A stretch of DNA of 64,000 bases from Botrytis cinerea B05.10 (taxonomy: Eukaryota; Ascomycota; Leotiomycetes; Helotiales; Sclerotiniaceae), in the NCBI RefSeq assembly GCF_000143535.2, contig NC_037316.1, positions 2,294,001-2,358,000 of the forward strand, in the 5' to 3' direction. The notes beneath the pieces were generated by a model that was not told where the DNA came from, did not search any database, and saw nothing but the letters and a program-made list of their open reading frames with translations. A program made the position numbers and the translations under genes. Shown in pieces: positions 35,636 to 47,630 of this stretch (within the stretch, counting starts at the first letter, position 1; every line of letters begins with the position of its first letter).

Positions 35636-37980
35636 ATGTCAAAATTGCCACCTGTTCAGTTAGATGAGGGGGCTCCAGACATGTCCCCTACGACGTCAAC
35701 CATCACCTCATCTTCGAAATCACAACGTGTACTCGCTTGTCGGCGTTGTCAACAGAGAAAAATAAAGTGTGATCGCAGAGAACCGTGTTCCTCCTGCGTC
35801 AAGTCACGAGTACAATGTATACCAGCAACACAGTTTCCTCGTCAGCGACGACGCAGGTTTGCAGAACGAGAACTACTAGATCGTCTTCGTAAGTACGAAG
35901 ATCTTCTACGCCAAAATAATATCAAGTTCGAGCCACTTCACAAAGGATCTCCTCGGACAGGAAGTCACAATGATTCCGATGATGAACAGCCAAAAGCGAC
36001 TGCAAGCACATCGTCTCCTTCGTCAACCACCAATCCTGACAAAATACACGGTGTTATGTATGTAACCTTCAAGAAGCTATTTGACCCCCACTAACAGTAT
36101 TAGGAATTTGTGGCACGCTATGAATCAAGAAGTATATGATGCCAAGTCAACTCTTATGATTTGTTTTTCACTTACTGACTGTGGATTAGTTTCGGGAACC
36201 TGACAATATCAGTGATTCTGACGATGACGATGTGCGTGGAGGCGATGTGAAAAGAGTATGGGATCAAGTATCTGACAACGATAATTTTTTGTTTGGATCG
36301 CGGATATCGAACGTTGATATCTCTACTTTTCATCCCGAACCAGTTCAAATATTCCGACTTTGGCAGATTTACCTGGAAAACATTGATCCATTACTCAAGG
36401 TTACGCATACTCCCAGTCTCCAGGCACTTATCATAGAAGCTGCTGGCAATCTCCGGAATATTAAACCTCAGCTAGAAGCGTTAATGTTCGGCATTTATTG
36501 CGTGGCAATTTCGAGTCTTTCCTACGAAGATTGCCAGCTTATGTTTTACACGTCAAAGTCAGACCTCTTGACAAGATACCAGTTTGGTTGTCAGCAGGGT
36601 CTATTAAATAGTGGTTTCTTACGGAATAGAGATGATCGAGACACCTTGACTGCATTGTTTTTCTACTTAGTGAGTGTAGTGGGCCATAACGAATCCACAT
36701 TCTAACTGTTTCAGATGTCTTTCAGAACCAAATCAGTCCCTCAATCTTTGTCTTCTTTGTTGGCAATTGCTGTTCGAATTGCGCAACGTATGGATTGCCA
36801 TAACGAATTTGCCTTATCTAAACTCAATCCTCTGGAGGCTGAAATGCGTCGAAGACTTTGGTGGTCACTTGTGCTTTACGATACTCGTATCGGCGAAATC
36901 GCAGATTCCAAGCACGTCATCTTGACTCCTACTTGGAGTTGCAACATCCCCCTCAATGCGAGCGATTCGGATTTTCATGCAGAGATGAAGGATCCTCCGC
37001 AAAGTCAGCAGAAACCAACGGAGGCAATTTTTGCTGTTTTACGTGGCGAATTGGGAAACTTCATTCGAAATACCACATTCCATCTTGATTTTAATAACCC
37101 GACTCTAAAATCTGCTGCCAAAAATCACCAGCATGATTTTACTACAGAAGGCAGCGAACTCACCGATCTAGAAAAGATGGTTGAGGAAAAATATCTCAGA
37201 TTCTGTGATCCAAAAAATCCACTTCATTTCACCACAATTTGGACTACACGAATGAGTCTTGCCAAATGGCATCTGGTAGAACACTGGCACTTTTCTGGCA
37301 AAAATCACTCCTCAAAAGTGGGTTTAGTGCGCGATGCCACTATTGCCCATGCCCTCAATATGCTTGAATGCGATACGAAATTAATGACATCTCCTCTGGC
37401 GAAAGGCTTCATGTGGATGTCCAACATGCATTTCCCCTTCCCTGCATACTTCCAAATCGTACAGAATTTCAAACGCAGACCGCTTTGTCAACAAGCAGAA
37501 AAAGCTTGGGAAACAATGACCCAGAACTATGAAGCGAGATTCAATTCCCTTCTTTACGACGAAATACCCGGACCCTTTTTCCTAATTTTTGCAAAAATCA
37601 TTCTGCAGGCTTGGGAGGTGAGGGAGGTGGCTTTTAGAAGCATGGGGGAGGAGATTGCGGAACCGGGGATTGTAAGTAGTATTCGGCAGAGGATGGCAGG
37701 TATGACGCAGATGGGGGAGGAAGGCGAGGGTCAGGTTGGAAAGAAAGGTGTGGAGGTGGATGGTCATGATTTTTCTCGCGTGGCGCCCATATCTTTCTAT
37801 GGGCTGGGGGAGGAATTGGGGTATCCTGCATCGGGAACATCGGGAGCGGGGGCATATATAGATACCCCGGGAATGGGGTTGATTGATGCGGATATCAGTA
37901 CGTTGGATTGGTCGGCAATGGATTGGGGTGCGGTGGATATGAACATTTTGGCTGAACAGGCGGGAGGAATTCCTTATTAG
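35636..37980 (+). CDS. Zn2Cys6 transcription factor, pathway-regulator type
   Basis: Predicted nuclear regulator of 731 aa. Exons 35636-36057, 36104-36131 (28 nt), 36190-36669 and 36715-37980, all in frame. The zinc cluster at about residues 35-61 is CRRCQQRKIKC then DRREPCSSC then VKSRVQC (C-x2-C-x6-C-x5-C-x2-C-x6-C), followed by a basic QRRRRF stretch and the helix ERELLDRLRKYEDLLRQ, a likely dimerisation coiled coil. The middle homology region (PF04082 type) includes HPEPVQIFRLWQIYLENIDP, ALMFGIYCVAISSLS and EMRRRLWWSLVLYDTR. The C-terminus is Gly- and acid-rich. It is intact, unlike the transporter relic upstream and the oxidoreductase pseudogene downstream. By position it may have been their regulator; that is inference. 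Confidence 0.9.
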
Positions 37981-38482
37981 GTGGAGCGGAGATGTCCTCA
38001 TCTATCGTGTATGTATATATTGTATTTATAGATTTATGAAGTCACAGACAGGTAGGATAACTAATAGTCTCCCCTCCCCCCATTAGATGAGATGGGTATA
38101 CAAAATAGCAATAGATACCTACCCCACACAATCTCAACAACAGATTCAAATATCGCACGGGATATCTATCTATTGAATAAACAAACAATCTCCTCCATAT
38201 GAATATGCGGGATAGAAATATGCAGTTGGTCAGTTAGTCATACAAACTGCAATCTTTCTATATGTGAAAAAAAAACAAAGAAATACGCAAGTGTCTATTC
38301 TACTCTTTAGGAAGGTTGTTTCGTATGTAAGTATGGAATTTGTTTACTAGTATAATATTATGTGCTGTGTTGTGTTGTATTGTATTGTATATTTCCATGT
38401 TCATATTCATATTCATATATATACATATATACATTCCAGAAAACTAAATTTTGAGATAGTAGCTTGCTTGTAGGCTTTAGAT

Positions 38483-38525
38483 CTCTTCTCTTCTCTTCTC
38501 TTCTCTTCTCTTCTCTTCTCTTCTC
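38483..38525 (+). repeat. (TTCTC)n pentanucleotide array
   Basis: About eight perfect copies read directly. Confidence 0.9.
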
Positions 38526-38711
38526 CGCTTATCTTGTGTTCTTATGTATCGGTGTTGTAACTATAGTTTGTGTTGAGTGGTGTTCTTGCTGTGTTGGATA
38601 TTGGGGATTGGGGATTGGATTATATGTATGCATGTATATATATATATATATACTACAAGACTAGGAGACTAGATATTATTCTGGGATGAAAATGTCGTAA
38701 TTTAATGTTGA

Positions 38712-38746
38712 TGTGATATTGATATTGATATTGATATTGATATTGA
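38712..38746 (+). repeat. (TGATAT)n hexanucleotide array
   Basis: Five to six near-perfect copies read directly. Confidence 0.85.
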
Positions 38747-39093
38747 TACCAACGTATTGGATGGATGGGTGGATAGGGGGGTTGTAGCGGAGTGTAATAT
38801 AAGCATAGCACTTACATATATGAGGGGGTGGTATCTTGTGAGGAATCAGGATGGGGGATGGGTATAAATACTTGATGAGTGGGAAGTAAGAATCTTTTTC
38901 TTTTTGGAGGTGTAGAGAAAGAGTTGGAGGGAGAGAAAGGGATTTATATATTTGCTTTATTTTACTCTACTTTGCTTTCCATGCTTATATATTACATATA
39001 TATCAATCAATCAATCAATCAATCACTTGCAACACGAAGATTCGATGTATTTGAAAAACGAAAGAAGAAAACCAAGATTCAATCACACTCACC

Positions 39094-41404
39094 ATGTCAG
39101 CAATTCCCATCCCAAATGGTATTCCTGCTTCCTATCTCGCTTCTCTCCAAAGTTCCTTTAAGACGAAAAATGATACGTTTATTGTAGGAAGTGAAACTTC
39201 TGGACTTGGTATGTATATATCTATCTATCTATCTTCCGCTCTACATAATCAACAATCGAGATCAAATCACCATTTCAAATCCCCAACCCTCCAAACCGTC
39301 CTTCCCTCTTCTTTACCCCCTTCGTCCCCATTCCTTTACTCCCCTACAAACTTCGTTCCCCTTCAAAAAAACATTTACTCGTTCATTTCTTTTCCTCCCC
39401 TAAAAGTAGTAGCAACCCGTCTCACCCAAGACCCATCCATCCGTGTCCTCGTTCTCAAGGCAGGAAATGATCATTTTCCATCCCCACAATCACCACACCC
39501 AGTCTCTGGCCTGCGAATCTGGACACGGAGACCGATTGAGCTTTTTTGATTGCTTCGCAGGTACGCTCTGAGGTTTTCCCTTATGGATTTTCCTTCTTAT
39601 CTACCTGTCTTGTTTTTCCTACCCCCTTCTTCCTCGGAACTTGATATATTCGATCGATTCCCGATATCACGGGACTCAAGATAAACGTACCAGAAACAAA
39701 AACAAAGAAAGACGATCTGATAAATCCCAGAAACATCTCAACGGTAAGCAAATCCCTCTATCCCAAAGCCGACTTCTAGGCGGCTCAACCGCCATCAACG
39801 GCGGCGCATTCATCGCCAAATTCCGCTTCAGCATTGAAGCCTGGGAATTTCTCGGAAACCCCTCTTGGTCATGAGACTTCCTACTTTCCTATTATCAAAA
39901 ATCCTTCACCCTTACACTCCCACTCCCGAAACCATAGCCAACCTATCCCTCTCCCACATCGATACCGACCTCCAGAAAAACTTTTCCGGACCCCTCCAAG
40001 TCTCCTTCTCGGAAGAGAGAGACGGACTCCCAAAAGCCTGGGTAGACTCATGGAAACACATGGGCCGGGGTCTTTCCAGCGCTCCCTTTACCGGAGACGC
40101 AGTAGGCGGATACATCAACGCGATGAACATTAACGCGGCGACCAAAACGAGCAGTCATGCGCTATCCGTCTACTATCCCCCTATGGCGATGCACGAGAAC
40201 TTGGTCGTGGTAACTTCGGCACTGGTGACTAAAATCGTGTTTTCGGATTCGAGAGATGAGAAGGGCGATATACTCGCCACGGGTATTTCGTACACCAAAG
40301 ACTCGCACAGCTGTACCGCTGTCGCGAAACGAGAAGTGGTTCTCGCGGCAAGCGCGTTGCAAACTCCCAAATTGCTTGAATTGTCTGTCTGGGATTGGTT
40401 CTGCGGCTCTGCTTTCGGATCTGGATATTCCGGTACTTGTCGATAATGGAAATGTGGGCGAGAATCTACAAGATCATCTCAATTGTGGGTTTTAATTTGA
40501 AGTAGAAGAGGGGGTAAAAACAATGGATGCATTGGCACGACAAGATGGTGCTGCGATTGGGGAGGCAATGGGGGTGTATTTGAGCGAAAAGAGCGGACCA
40601 TTTGCAACCGGAGGAAATTTTTGCATGGGGGATCCTACCAGTTGTAGATTTTCTTGCGGATGACAGAGAGGAATTGGACGCGACATTGAAAGAATTCGGA
40701 AAGGGATATGAGAATAAACACCTTTCTCAGAACCTCATGCAGAATTCGTACAATCTCTTCTCCGAAGCCCAACCGAAGGCTCCGGAGGATATTTCTCCTA
40801 CACCGCGCTTGGGAATTTTATCCCCGAAGCCGGCTCTGGCGATACCATCGGGAAGCAAAATGCGAGTACAAGTTCTGATACTAAGGATGGTGCTGCTTCA
40901 CCTGGAAATTATCTCACCATCGCTTGTATGTTACTGCATCCGCTCTCCCGTGAAAATACACATATCACCAGCTCCGACCCCGAAATCACTCCTCAAATCG
41001 ATCCCAAATGCCTTTCTCACCCCCTCGATCTTGCAATTCTCTCTCGCCACGTCCGCTATAATTCTAAGATTATTTCCCCCCCTCCTCTTTCCACGCATCT
41101 CAAACCTTCCGGGAGGAGAAATCACGGCGCGCCTTCTGATATTATGGATCTTGATGCTGTCAAGGAATACGCGAAGAAAGCAGCACTGAGTGCATGGCAT
41201 CCAACAAGCACATGTGCAGTGTTGCCATCGGAGAAAGGAGGGGTCGTAAGTGAAAAGTTAATAGTGTATGGAACGAAGAATTTGAGAATTGTGGGTGCGA
41301 GTATTTTCCCATTGTCTACGAGAAGTAATTGTCAGACTACAGTTTATGCGGTTGCGGAGGAGGTGGCAGATATGATTCGGGGGGATTATGGGATTAAGGT
41401 CTGA
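39094..41404 (+). pseudogene. GMC-family FAD oxidoreductase pseudogene
   Basis: Remains of a glucose-methanol-choline oxidoreductase. Family segments appear in order but in different frames: FIVGSETSGL (39170-39208), VVATRLTQDPSIRVLVLKAG after an intron (39209-39406), LLGGSTAINGGAFI (about 39775-39815), VVLAASALQTPKLLELS (about 40330-40390), GIGSAALLSDLDIPV, ENLQDHLNCGF, ILPVVDFLADDREEL, and the C-terminal AWHPTSTC with TVYAVAEEVADMI (to 41404). Lesions seen: the dinucleotide-binding GxGxxG motif is broken (GSETSG); in-frame stops at 39537-39539 and 39872-39874 where the family has Trp; a TAA at 40493-40495; a four-base TCTG duplication at about 40387; and further frame changes near 39475, 39915, 40615 and 40790. 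No single frame spans the gene, so it cannot make a working enzyme. The original substrate is unknown. Confidence 0.88.
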
Positions 41405-41616
41405 ATTTTGAAGTGTGTAGAGATGGTCTTCAATAGGTTGTAGTTGAGAAAAGAGAAATGTATTATTCTCCTTGGTCAATTTGCATACCTGAAAAACGAT
41501 GCTCTGAATATAGCCGATCTTTAAACGCAAGCGACAAATGACGCACCGAGGTACTCTACAACTAGCCCGCGAGCGAAGGGATTCGAGTACTCTGGAAAGC
41601 GATTTCAGGAACTTCT

Positions 41617-41938
41617 TCAATCGTCCTTGCGAGGAACATTCCAAACTGCTGTAACGCAGAATTTAGTTTACTGATCTCAATAATTCCTAGGTCTTACTTA
41701 TACAAGCAAAGGCGACACCATCAAACATGTAGCCCTCTTCGCAACATTCCACATCTGAAGCTGAGAGACCCCTTGGCCCACAGGTTTGGATATTAAATTG
41801 AACAACATCATTAGAACTTAAGCCTGATAAGAGATGACTTAAATGTGGCACTGAAGAGTTTTGAGGATAGGATTTGGCATGATATTTGTTTTGTCCATTG
41901 CCTTTCCATACACTAGTAGGCAGGATTCCGAGGAAATT
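41617..41938 (-). CDS. possible coding fragment, Cys-containing, no start found
   Basis: An open segment (41698-41938) reads, in its last part, IQTCGPRGLSASDVECCEEG and then YMFDGVAFACI. A consensus donor (GTAAGA at 41692-41697) and an acceptor at 41649-41650 (NAGNAG type) would join a short final exon ending RKDD-stop at 41617. The segment has no ATG, and a stop lies at 41939-41941. No signal peptide or upstream exon could be recognised before the PUP2 gene. It may be the 3' part of a small cysteine-rich protein, a decayed gene, or chance. Not recognised as a family. Confidence 0.3.
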
Positions 41939-42128
41939 TCAGATACATTGCAACTTTCTTATTCGTAAATTTTAGTATAACGCACTACAAGCGGAATGTA
42001 TAGTCAAACGATCTTCTACAAGTAAGACTTCCATATGCATTAATGTCATTCATTCATGTCAATTAAGATGCCTAAAATTGACTAGTCCATGCTAGATTGA
42101 ATCCAGACTTTTCTCGTTATTCGAAATC

Positions 42129-43049
42129 TTAATTCGCGGGTAAGCGTTCAACAACAGCTGCCATCTCCTCATCAGTGTAAATTCGGAAACCCTTCTCCTT
42201 GGTGACACTAGCCAATTGCACATTCTTTGAATCTAATTTCTCTTCCATGACCTGCTTCAACGTCTTCAACACCAAAGTTTCTGCCTCTTCGATTGTGAGC
42301 GACTAAGGTTTAGGTCAGTGACAAATCATTTATAGGTGATCATGTATCTTGTTGTACCTTGTGAAACTCGTTCTGTAGTTCGGCTTGAGCTCCCTCTGAA
42401 CCTGAGCCAATAGCCTTTGCATCATATCTGTAAAAGGTTCCACTTGGCTCAGCGTGGTATAATTGTGGTCCATCCTCATCGTATCCAGCAATCAAAAGAG
42501 CAACACCGAATGGTCTACTCATGATACTCTCTTCTCCATCCGCACCCTCACCAAATCTCAAGGCCAAATCACAGATGGCTTGAGTACAGCTCTCGACTCT
42601 TAAAGGTTCGTTATAGTGGAAACTGTGGTTTTGAGATTCGACTCGGGCGTGTTCTACCATTGATCGTGCATCTGCTTGAAGTCCTGACATGGCACATCCA
42701 ATGTGACGATCGATTTCGACAATCTTCTCGACGGAAGATGTTTCGAGTAAAGTAGAGGTTACGCGCTTTTCAACACCGAGAACCACTCCGCCACCGGTTG
42801 CAACTCCTATTGCCGTTGATCCCAATTTGATGGCCTCTAGAGAGTATTCTACTTGGAACAAACGACCTTCCGGGGAAAAGGTGCTGGGATTATATTAATA
42901 TTGACCTGCAATGTGGGATGTTTGTTGCAGCTAAGACTTTGACATACTTGATACCCCGATCTGCGAATTTGTTAGCTGGTACAACGAAGGCATAGGCGCC
43001 GCAGAAAGCATTCAAGCAACTCACCATATTCGGATCTTGCAATAAACAT
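42129..43049 (-). CDS. PUP2: 20S proteasome subunit alpha-5
   Basis: Outer-ring subunit of the 20S proteasome core. Exons 43025-43049, 42948-42960 (an internal exon of only 13 nt), 42358-42883 and 42129-42302 give 245 aa, the usual length. The N-terminal alpha-subunit signature spans three exons: [21 protein letters not shown]. Further marks are [12 protein letters not shown], the [12 protein letters not shown] segment, and [16 protein letters not shown] with [20 protein letters not shown], typical of alpha-5. The C-terminus ends ERLPAN. It is divergent to the GCP2 gene with about 480 bp between start codons. Confidence 0.95.
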
Positions 43050-43530
43050 CTTGAGAAACAGCCGTTGGCAAAAGTAAGAGAAGGTATGTGCTTGTTGACG
43101 AAGAGACAAGGTTTCGATGGAATGCGCTGATTGAATGCAAATAAGTAACTTGAGGGTATTCGCAGAGAGATAATTTCAGAACGTTGACGTTATGAACGAA
43201 CAGCTTGTTACAGAGGTTGGTAGCTATCAGATTTAGGAGCTACTTTAGGCAAGCACAGGCATGCGAAGCTATCAAAAGGCCTGTTCCTGAGGCTTTGGTA
43301 GCAAGATTACTAAGGTCAAATAGGCTTAGCGTAATCTACACGTCTCTCAAGGAAGTTTATTGTATCGAAACGCGTGAAGAGGGGGAAAGATAGGACCTAT
43401 AGAAAATAATTTAATAGTCACGGCAATGGAGATATACGGTTTACTGTCGCATACAATTAGTTGCCATTCTCAATTTAAGATCTTCTCGACTTCTTCGTGC
43501 TCATAATTTACAACCCCAGATGTGATAATT
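43050..43530. promoter_or_regulatory. shared divergent promoter region PUP2 / GCP2
   Basis: The only DNA between two divergent start codons, so it must carry both promoters. A GTTGGCAAAA at about 43063-43072 is one mismatch from the yeast proteasome PACE box core. Whether it is used here is unknown. Confidence 0.5.
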
Positions 43531-46378
43531 ATGTCTTCGCAAGCTAGAGTTTCTTCACAGTCTGAGCGAAGGTCGAATGATAATCCTAGATCTCGCCCAC
43601 CGTCCGCACTGGCTGGCACAAGGAATGAGAGACCAGATGTACGCCGACGTCCTTCGCCGCCACCAGGAGCTGCGGAATCGAATCACCGAAGAGCTCAATC
43701 GAGCTCACAACGGAGTAATCGAGGGGTAGACGAGAGGAGGACTGAACGGGTGCATATCTCAAGTAGAGAGACAGTGACGTCTAGAACAAGAAGTCCGGAT
43801 CGTCGCGCACCTACGGAACGTCCCAGGGCCAATGATACATCTAGATCGCGCGGGGAAGAGATTCCGCCAAAAGCATCAAAAGTCGAAACCCAACCTGGTA
43901 AGTGCCTTCTGAGGGGGGAATTATGCAGTTATTCTAAATGTTACGATTTTAGTATTGCCATGGGATCCGCAAGTATCCTTAGTGCCGCATACAACTGCGC
44001 CATTAGCGTCCAGAATCTCCATTCCACCACTTGCTTCTCAAGCTCCACAAGCCTTACAGCCTCAGCCCCTTCACGAATTGTCTCTGGAAGTACAAGAGGC
44101 AGCTATATTGGAGGATCTTCTGTTTGTTTTCATGGGATATGAAGGGCAATATATTAGATTTGGGAAGGGATATGATCCCCTCATTGAGAAGGATCGTCTT
44201 GCTGGTCCCAGCTTTAGGATTTTACCTGGCTTGGATCCTAGTTTACAGGACCTAACTACGACCATGCTCAAGATGGCTACAAATTACGGCGCAACCGAGG
44301 CATTTGTTGAAGTACAAAGCCGGGAAGAGTTTGGAGCTGTCAACCATGCATTGTGCGCTGCCATGAGGAAACTCCTACAAGATTACCTCATTTTGATCGC
44401 TCAGCTTGAAACCCAATTTCTTACCAACCCATCGTTTACTTTACACGTTCTAAACCTCCATACTCTTCCCACAAGCCACATGATGCTTCAGTTATCTTCG
44501 CTTGCCCATGAAATATTGAAGAGGAACTCTATGCTTGAGGAAGATGAGGAAGATGGGGATGGAATGGATGACTTCGAAAATATCCTAGAAAGTCTCCGTG
44601 AGGGTGGAGACCTTGGGCTTGGGAATATTCCAGGTAAAAAGATTTGCAAAGGTGGAAGCGTACTGGGTCTCATTACGAAGCGACTGGAGACAATGTCTGG
44701 TGATCCAGCCGCTCGGTCTCTCCTGACTTCACTGTTGAGAGATGCTAGTCGTCCTTACATGGTAATGCTCAACGAGTGGTTGCATCACGGAAGCATTAAA
44801 GACCCACACGCGGAGTTTTTAGTGAGAGAACAGAAGAGTATAAAGAGGGAGAGGTTGGAGGAAGATTATACCGACGAGTACTGGGAGAGACGATATACGA
44901 TTAGGGATACTGATGTACCTCCTCAATTAGAAGGCGTGAAAGATAAAGTTCTCTTGGCCGGTAAGTATCTGAATGTCGTCCGTGAATGCGGGGGTGTCGA
45001 TGTGAGCAAAGAGGTGAAAGACGTTCCTCGATCATTTGATGATAATCGATTTCTGGAAAATGTCAATAGTGCCTACGCGCACGCCAATGAGTCTTTACTT
45101 AACCTGTTATTGACTGCTCATTCCTTGCCTGCACGTTTGAGGTCTTTGAAGCACTATTTCTTCTTGGATCGCTCGGACTTCTTCTCTTATTTCCTCGAGC
45201 TCGGTAATTCTGAGTTGCGAAAACCTCTCAAAGCTGTTAATACTAGTAAGCTTCAGTCATTACTTGATCTTGTTCTTCGACAACCTGGAAGTGTCGCCGC
45301 CCAGGATCCCTTCAAGGAAGACATCAAAGTTGAGATGAATGATATCAGCTTAACAAATATGTTGACCAGAGTAGTCAATATATCTGGCATTGAACAGGGA
45401 GAATCACTACAAACTCCTGCTCAACCAGTCACAGAGAACGATAAGGCTGCTGTAGGGTTTACTTCTCTTCAACTTGATTATTCTGTCCCATTCCCAGTGT
45501 CTCTTGTCATCAGTAGGAAGACAGTCTGGAGATATCAAGCACTCTTTCGATATCTGTTGTCTTTGCGTTATCTCGAGCAACAGCTTGTCACATGTTGGCA
45601 AACACATAATCGGGCCGCTACTTGGTCTCACAAAAGCTCAAATCGAAATCTTGAACTGTGGAAGCGAAGAGTGTTTACGTTGCGAGCAAGAATGCTGGTA
45701 TTTGTGCAGCAACTTCTCTACTTTTGTACATCTGAAGTCATCGAACCAAACTGGCAGGGTTTGATGGCTCGACTCAATGCAAAAGAAGATGATAAAGTAG
45801 GGAAGACACCAGCCGTCAGAACAGTCGATGAACTCATGCAAGATCATGTCGACTTCCTTGATACGTGTATGAAGGAGTGCATGCTTACGAACAGCAGACT
45901 TTTGAGGGTATGTTTATCCATAATTATTGCCTCGTTAAGCTCTACTAATACTTTACAGATTCACTCTAAATTAATGTCGACCTGCACTATGTTCGCAACG
46001 TTCACGTCATGGCTCTCAAGAGAATTGGAGAAGATCGACACGGATTTACTGGGCACAGAAAGACCCAGTACCATGAACTCGCAGCAATGGGCTCGCTACC
46101 AGCGTGACCGGGGTTCTAGAAATGGGGAACCTAACAATGGGAACCCATTTTCGGAGGGAGGTTTTGATGAAGCTCGACTCGAAAAGATGTATGAGATCAT
46201 CAAGAAATACGAGTTCAACTTTAGCAAGCATTTGCAAATTTTGCTAGATGCTCTTAACCATTATGCTGCCACGGAAACTGTGGTGTTACTGGGATTGTGT
46301 GCAAGATTGAGTACTGCCAACCAAGGCACTCAATTCAACGGCCTGCGGACTGATGAAGATGGTGCGGGACAACAATAG
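43531..46378 (+). CDS. gamma-tubulin complex component 2 (Spc97/GCP2 family)
   Basis: Structural subunit of the gamma-tubulin small complex, which nucleates microtubules at spindle pole bodies. Exons 43531-43897, 43953-45907 and 45959-46378 give 913 aa. The first 120 residues are Arg/Ser/Pro-rich and disordered. The Spc97/98 N-terminal (GRIP1-type) domain starts about residue 175 with EAAILEDLLFVFMGYEGQYI. Other family marks are ESLLNLLLTAHSLPARLRSLKHYF, then FFSYFLELGNSELRK, and in the C-terminal GRIP2 region VSLVISRKTVWRYQALFRYLL and DHVDFLDTCMKECML. The frame is open back to a GTG at 43522, but the first ATG is 43531. The second intron (51 bp) is a multiple of three without stops, so retention would insert 17 residues. 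Confidence 0.93.
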
Positions 46379-47630
46379 TGTTTTCGTTTAATTGGCATTC
46401 TTGTCGGTCTAGAATTTAGCATGCAAATGGCATGTTGTGATGATATCCAGGGATGAAAACATGGAGTGCTGGCGTTGGTTAATATTCTCAAGTTTATTGG
46501 CGGTGCTGTTGAGAGACTGGAGGCGAATCCTTTGTGACGATTTTCTTGTAGAGATAAAGCAAGAGATAGTTCAAACTACATAGTGTAAAACAATAACAAC
46601 AGCATTAGATAGATGTCCGGTCCGGCATTGGAGGATAGTGCCTCTTTTTGGACCATCTTGATTTCGCGGAATCCAGATATACCACTTGGGGGTATATTCG
46701 TCTCCACACAGTCGGAACCATCTCATGGTAAAATGGGACTCTGTGGCGTGCCGTATGAGGGGCAATTTTCTCGGCGCCCGAAAGTTTTGGTGACAAATTT
46801 TGTAGGGAACACCACCAGCACTAAGCTCCGCGAAATTAAGTGGTCGTACTGTACAAACAGACACCCTTCAACAGTGAGACCAAGCTTCCATGCTCCGAAA
46901 AAGAGTTGAAAAAGTACTTAGGTAATAAGTATTGATAAGATGTGTCTCCTTCTCTTATCGTTCTGCTTGCAATTGTCTTGAGCATTGAGAATTGAGAATT
47001 GGGAATTCATTGTTCTATTGTTCATTGCACGCCCACCATTGGAGGGAACTGCGAATTGTGGAGTTGATACACTGTCATTGGACCAAATTTTGTCTCGATT
47101 GACATCTACATAATTTTCTGGAACCTTTTCTACCACCTCCCTCTCTTAGCTTTGTACATCTACCAGTATTTCACCCCCAATTTGTTTGCAGCAAACCTCC
47201 GTAGTACAATCATCAATACAAAACAATCCAAGTACATGCTGCGAGACGTAGCAGATCGTTGGGCTCGTAAAAGGTATTTTGGCTAGTATCCATCTAGTCC
47301 TCTTCATTCTATATTATCATTCCGAGGATCTAGTCTAGCCTCCTTGAAAAGAGCATATCTTCACAAAAGGCAATAAAAAGGTACCACGCTTCACTACCGT
47401 CCCTTACACTCAATCTGCCAATCTGTATTGGGTTGCTCAGGGCTTCGATTCTGCCATTGGTGAAAGCGTTGCGGCGTGGATACGATACAAATCTGACAAC
47501 CTCACGGTTTGAAGCCACCTTCACCACCCAGCTATCTCAGAGGCTTCAGTGAATTATTGCTAACATCGTTTGTTTTCAGTTTCTACATCAATTCAACAGT
47601 ATCACCATTTGCAGATCCTTAACTTTCAAG
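46379..47630. other. intergenic region GCP2 - MET13
   Basis: GCP2 3' UTR on the left and MET13 promoter/5' UTR on the right. No gene, RNA or clear repeat recognised, apart from a GAGAATTG/GGAATT duplication at about 46985-47005. Confidence 0.5.

Larger units (their letters stand above)
37981..39093. other. intergenic region with TTCTC and TGATAT repeats
   Basis: Contains a (TTCTC)n array (38483-38525) and a (TGATAT)n array (38712-38746), plus short AT runs. No gene was recognised. Its right end would be the promoter of the GMC pseudogene. Confidence 0.6.

Noticed and set aside
43063..43072. Proteasome PACE-like box (GTTGGCAAAA)
   Set aside because: One mismatch to the yeast core, and the PACE/Rpn4 system is not established for this fungal group. 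Mentioned only within the promoter entry.
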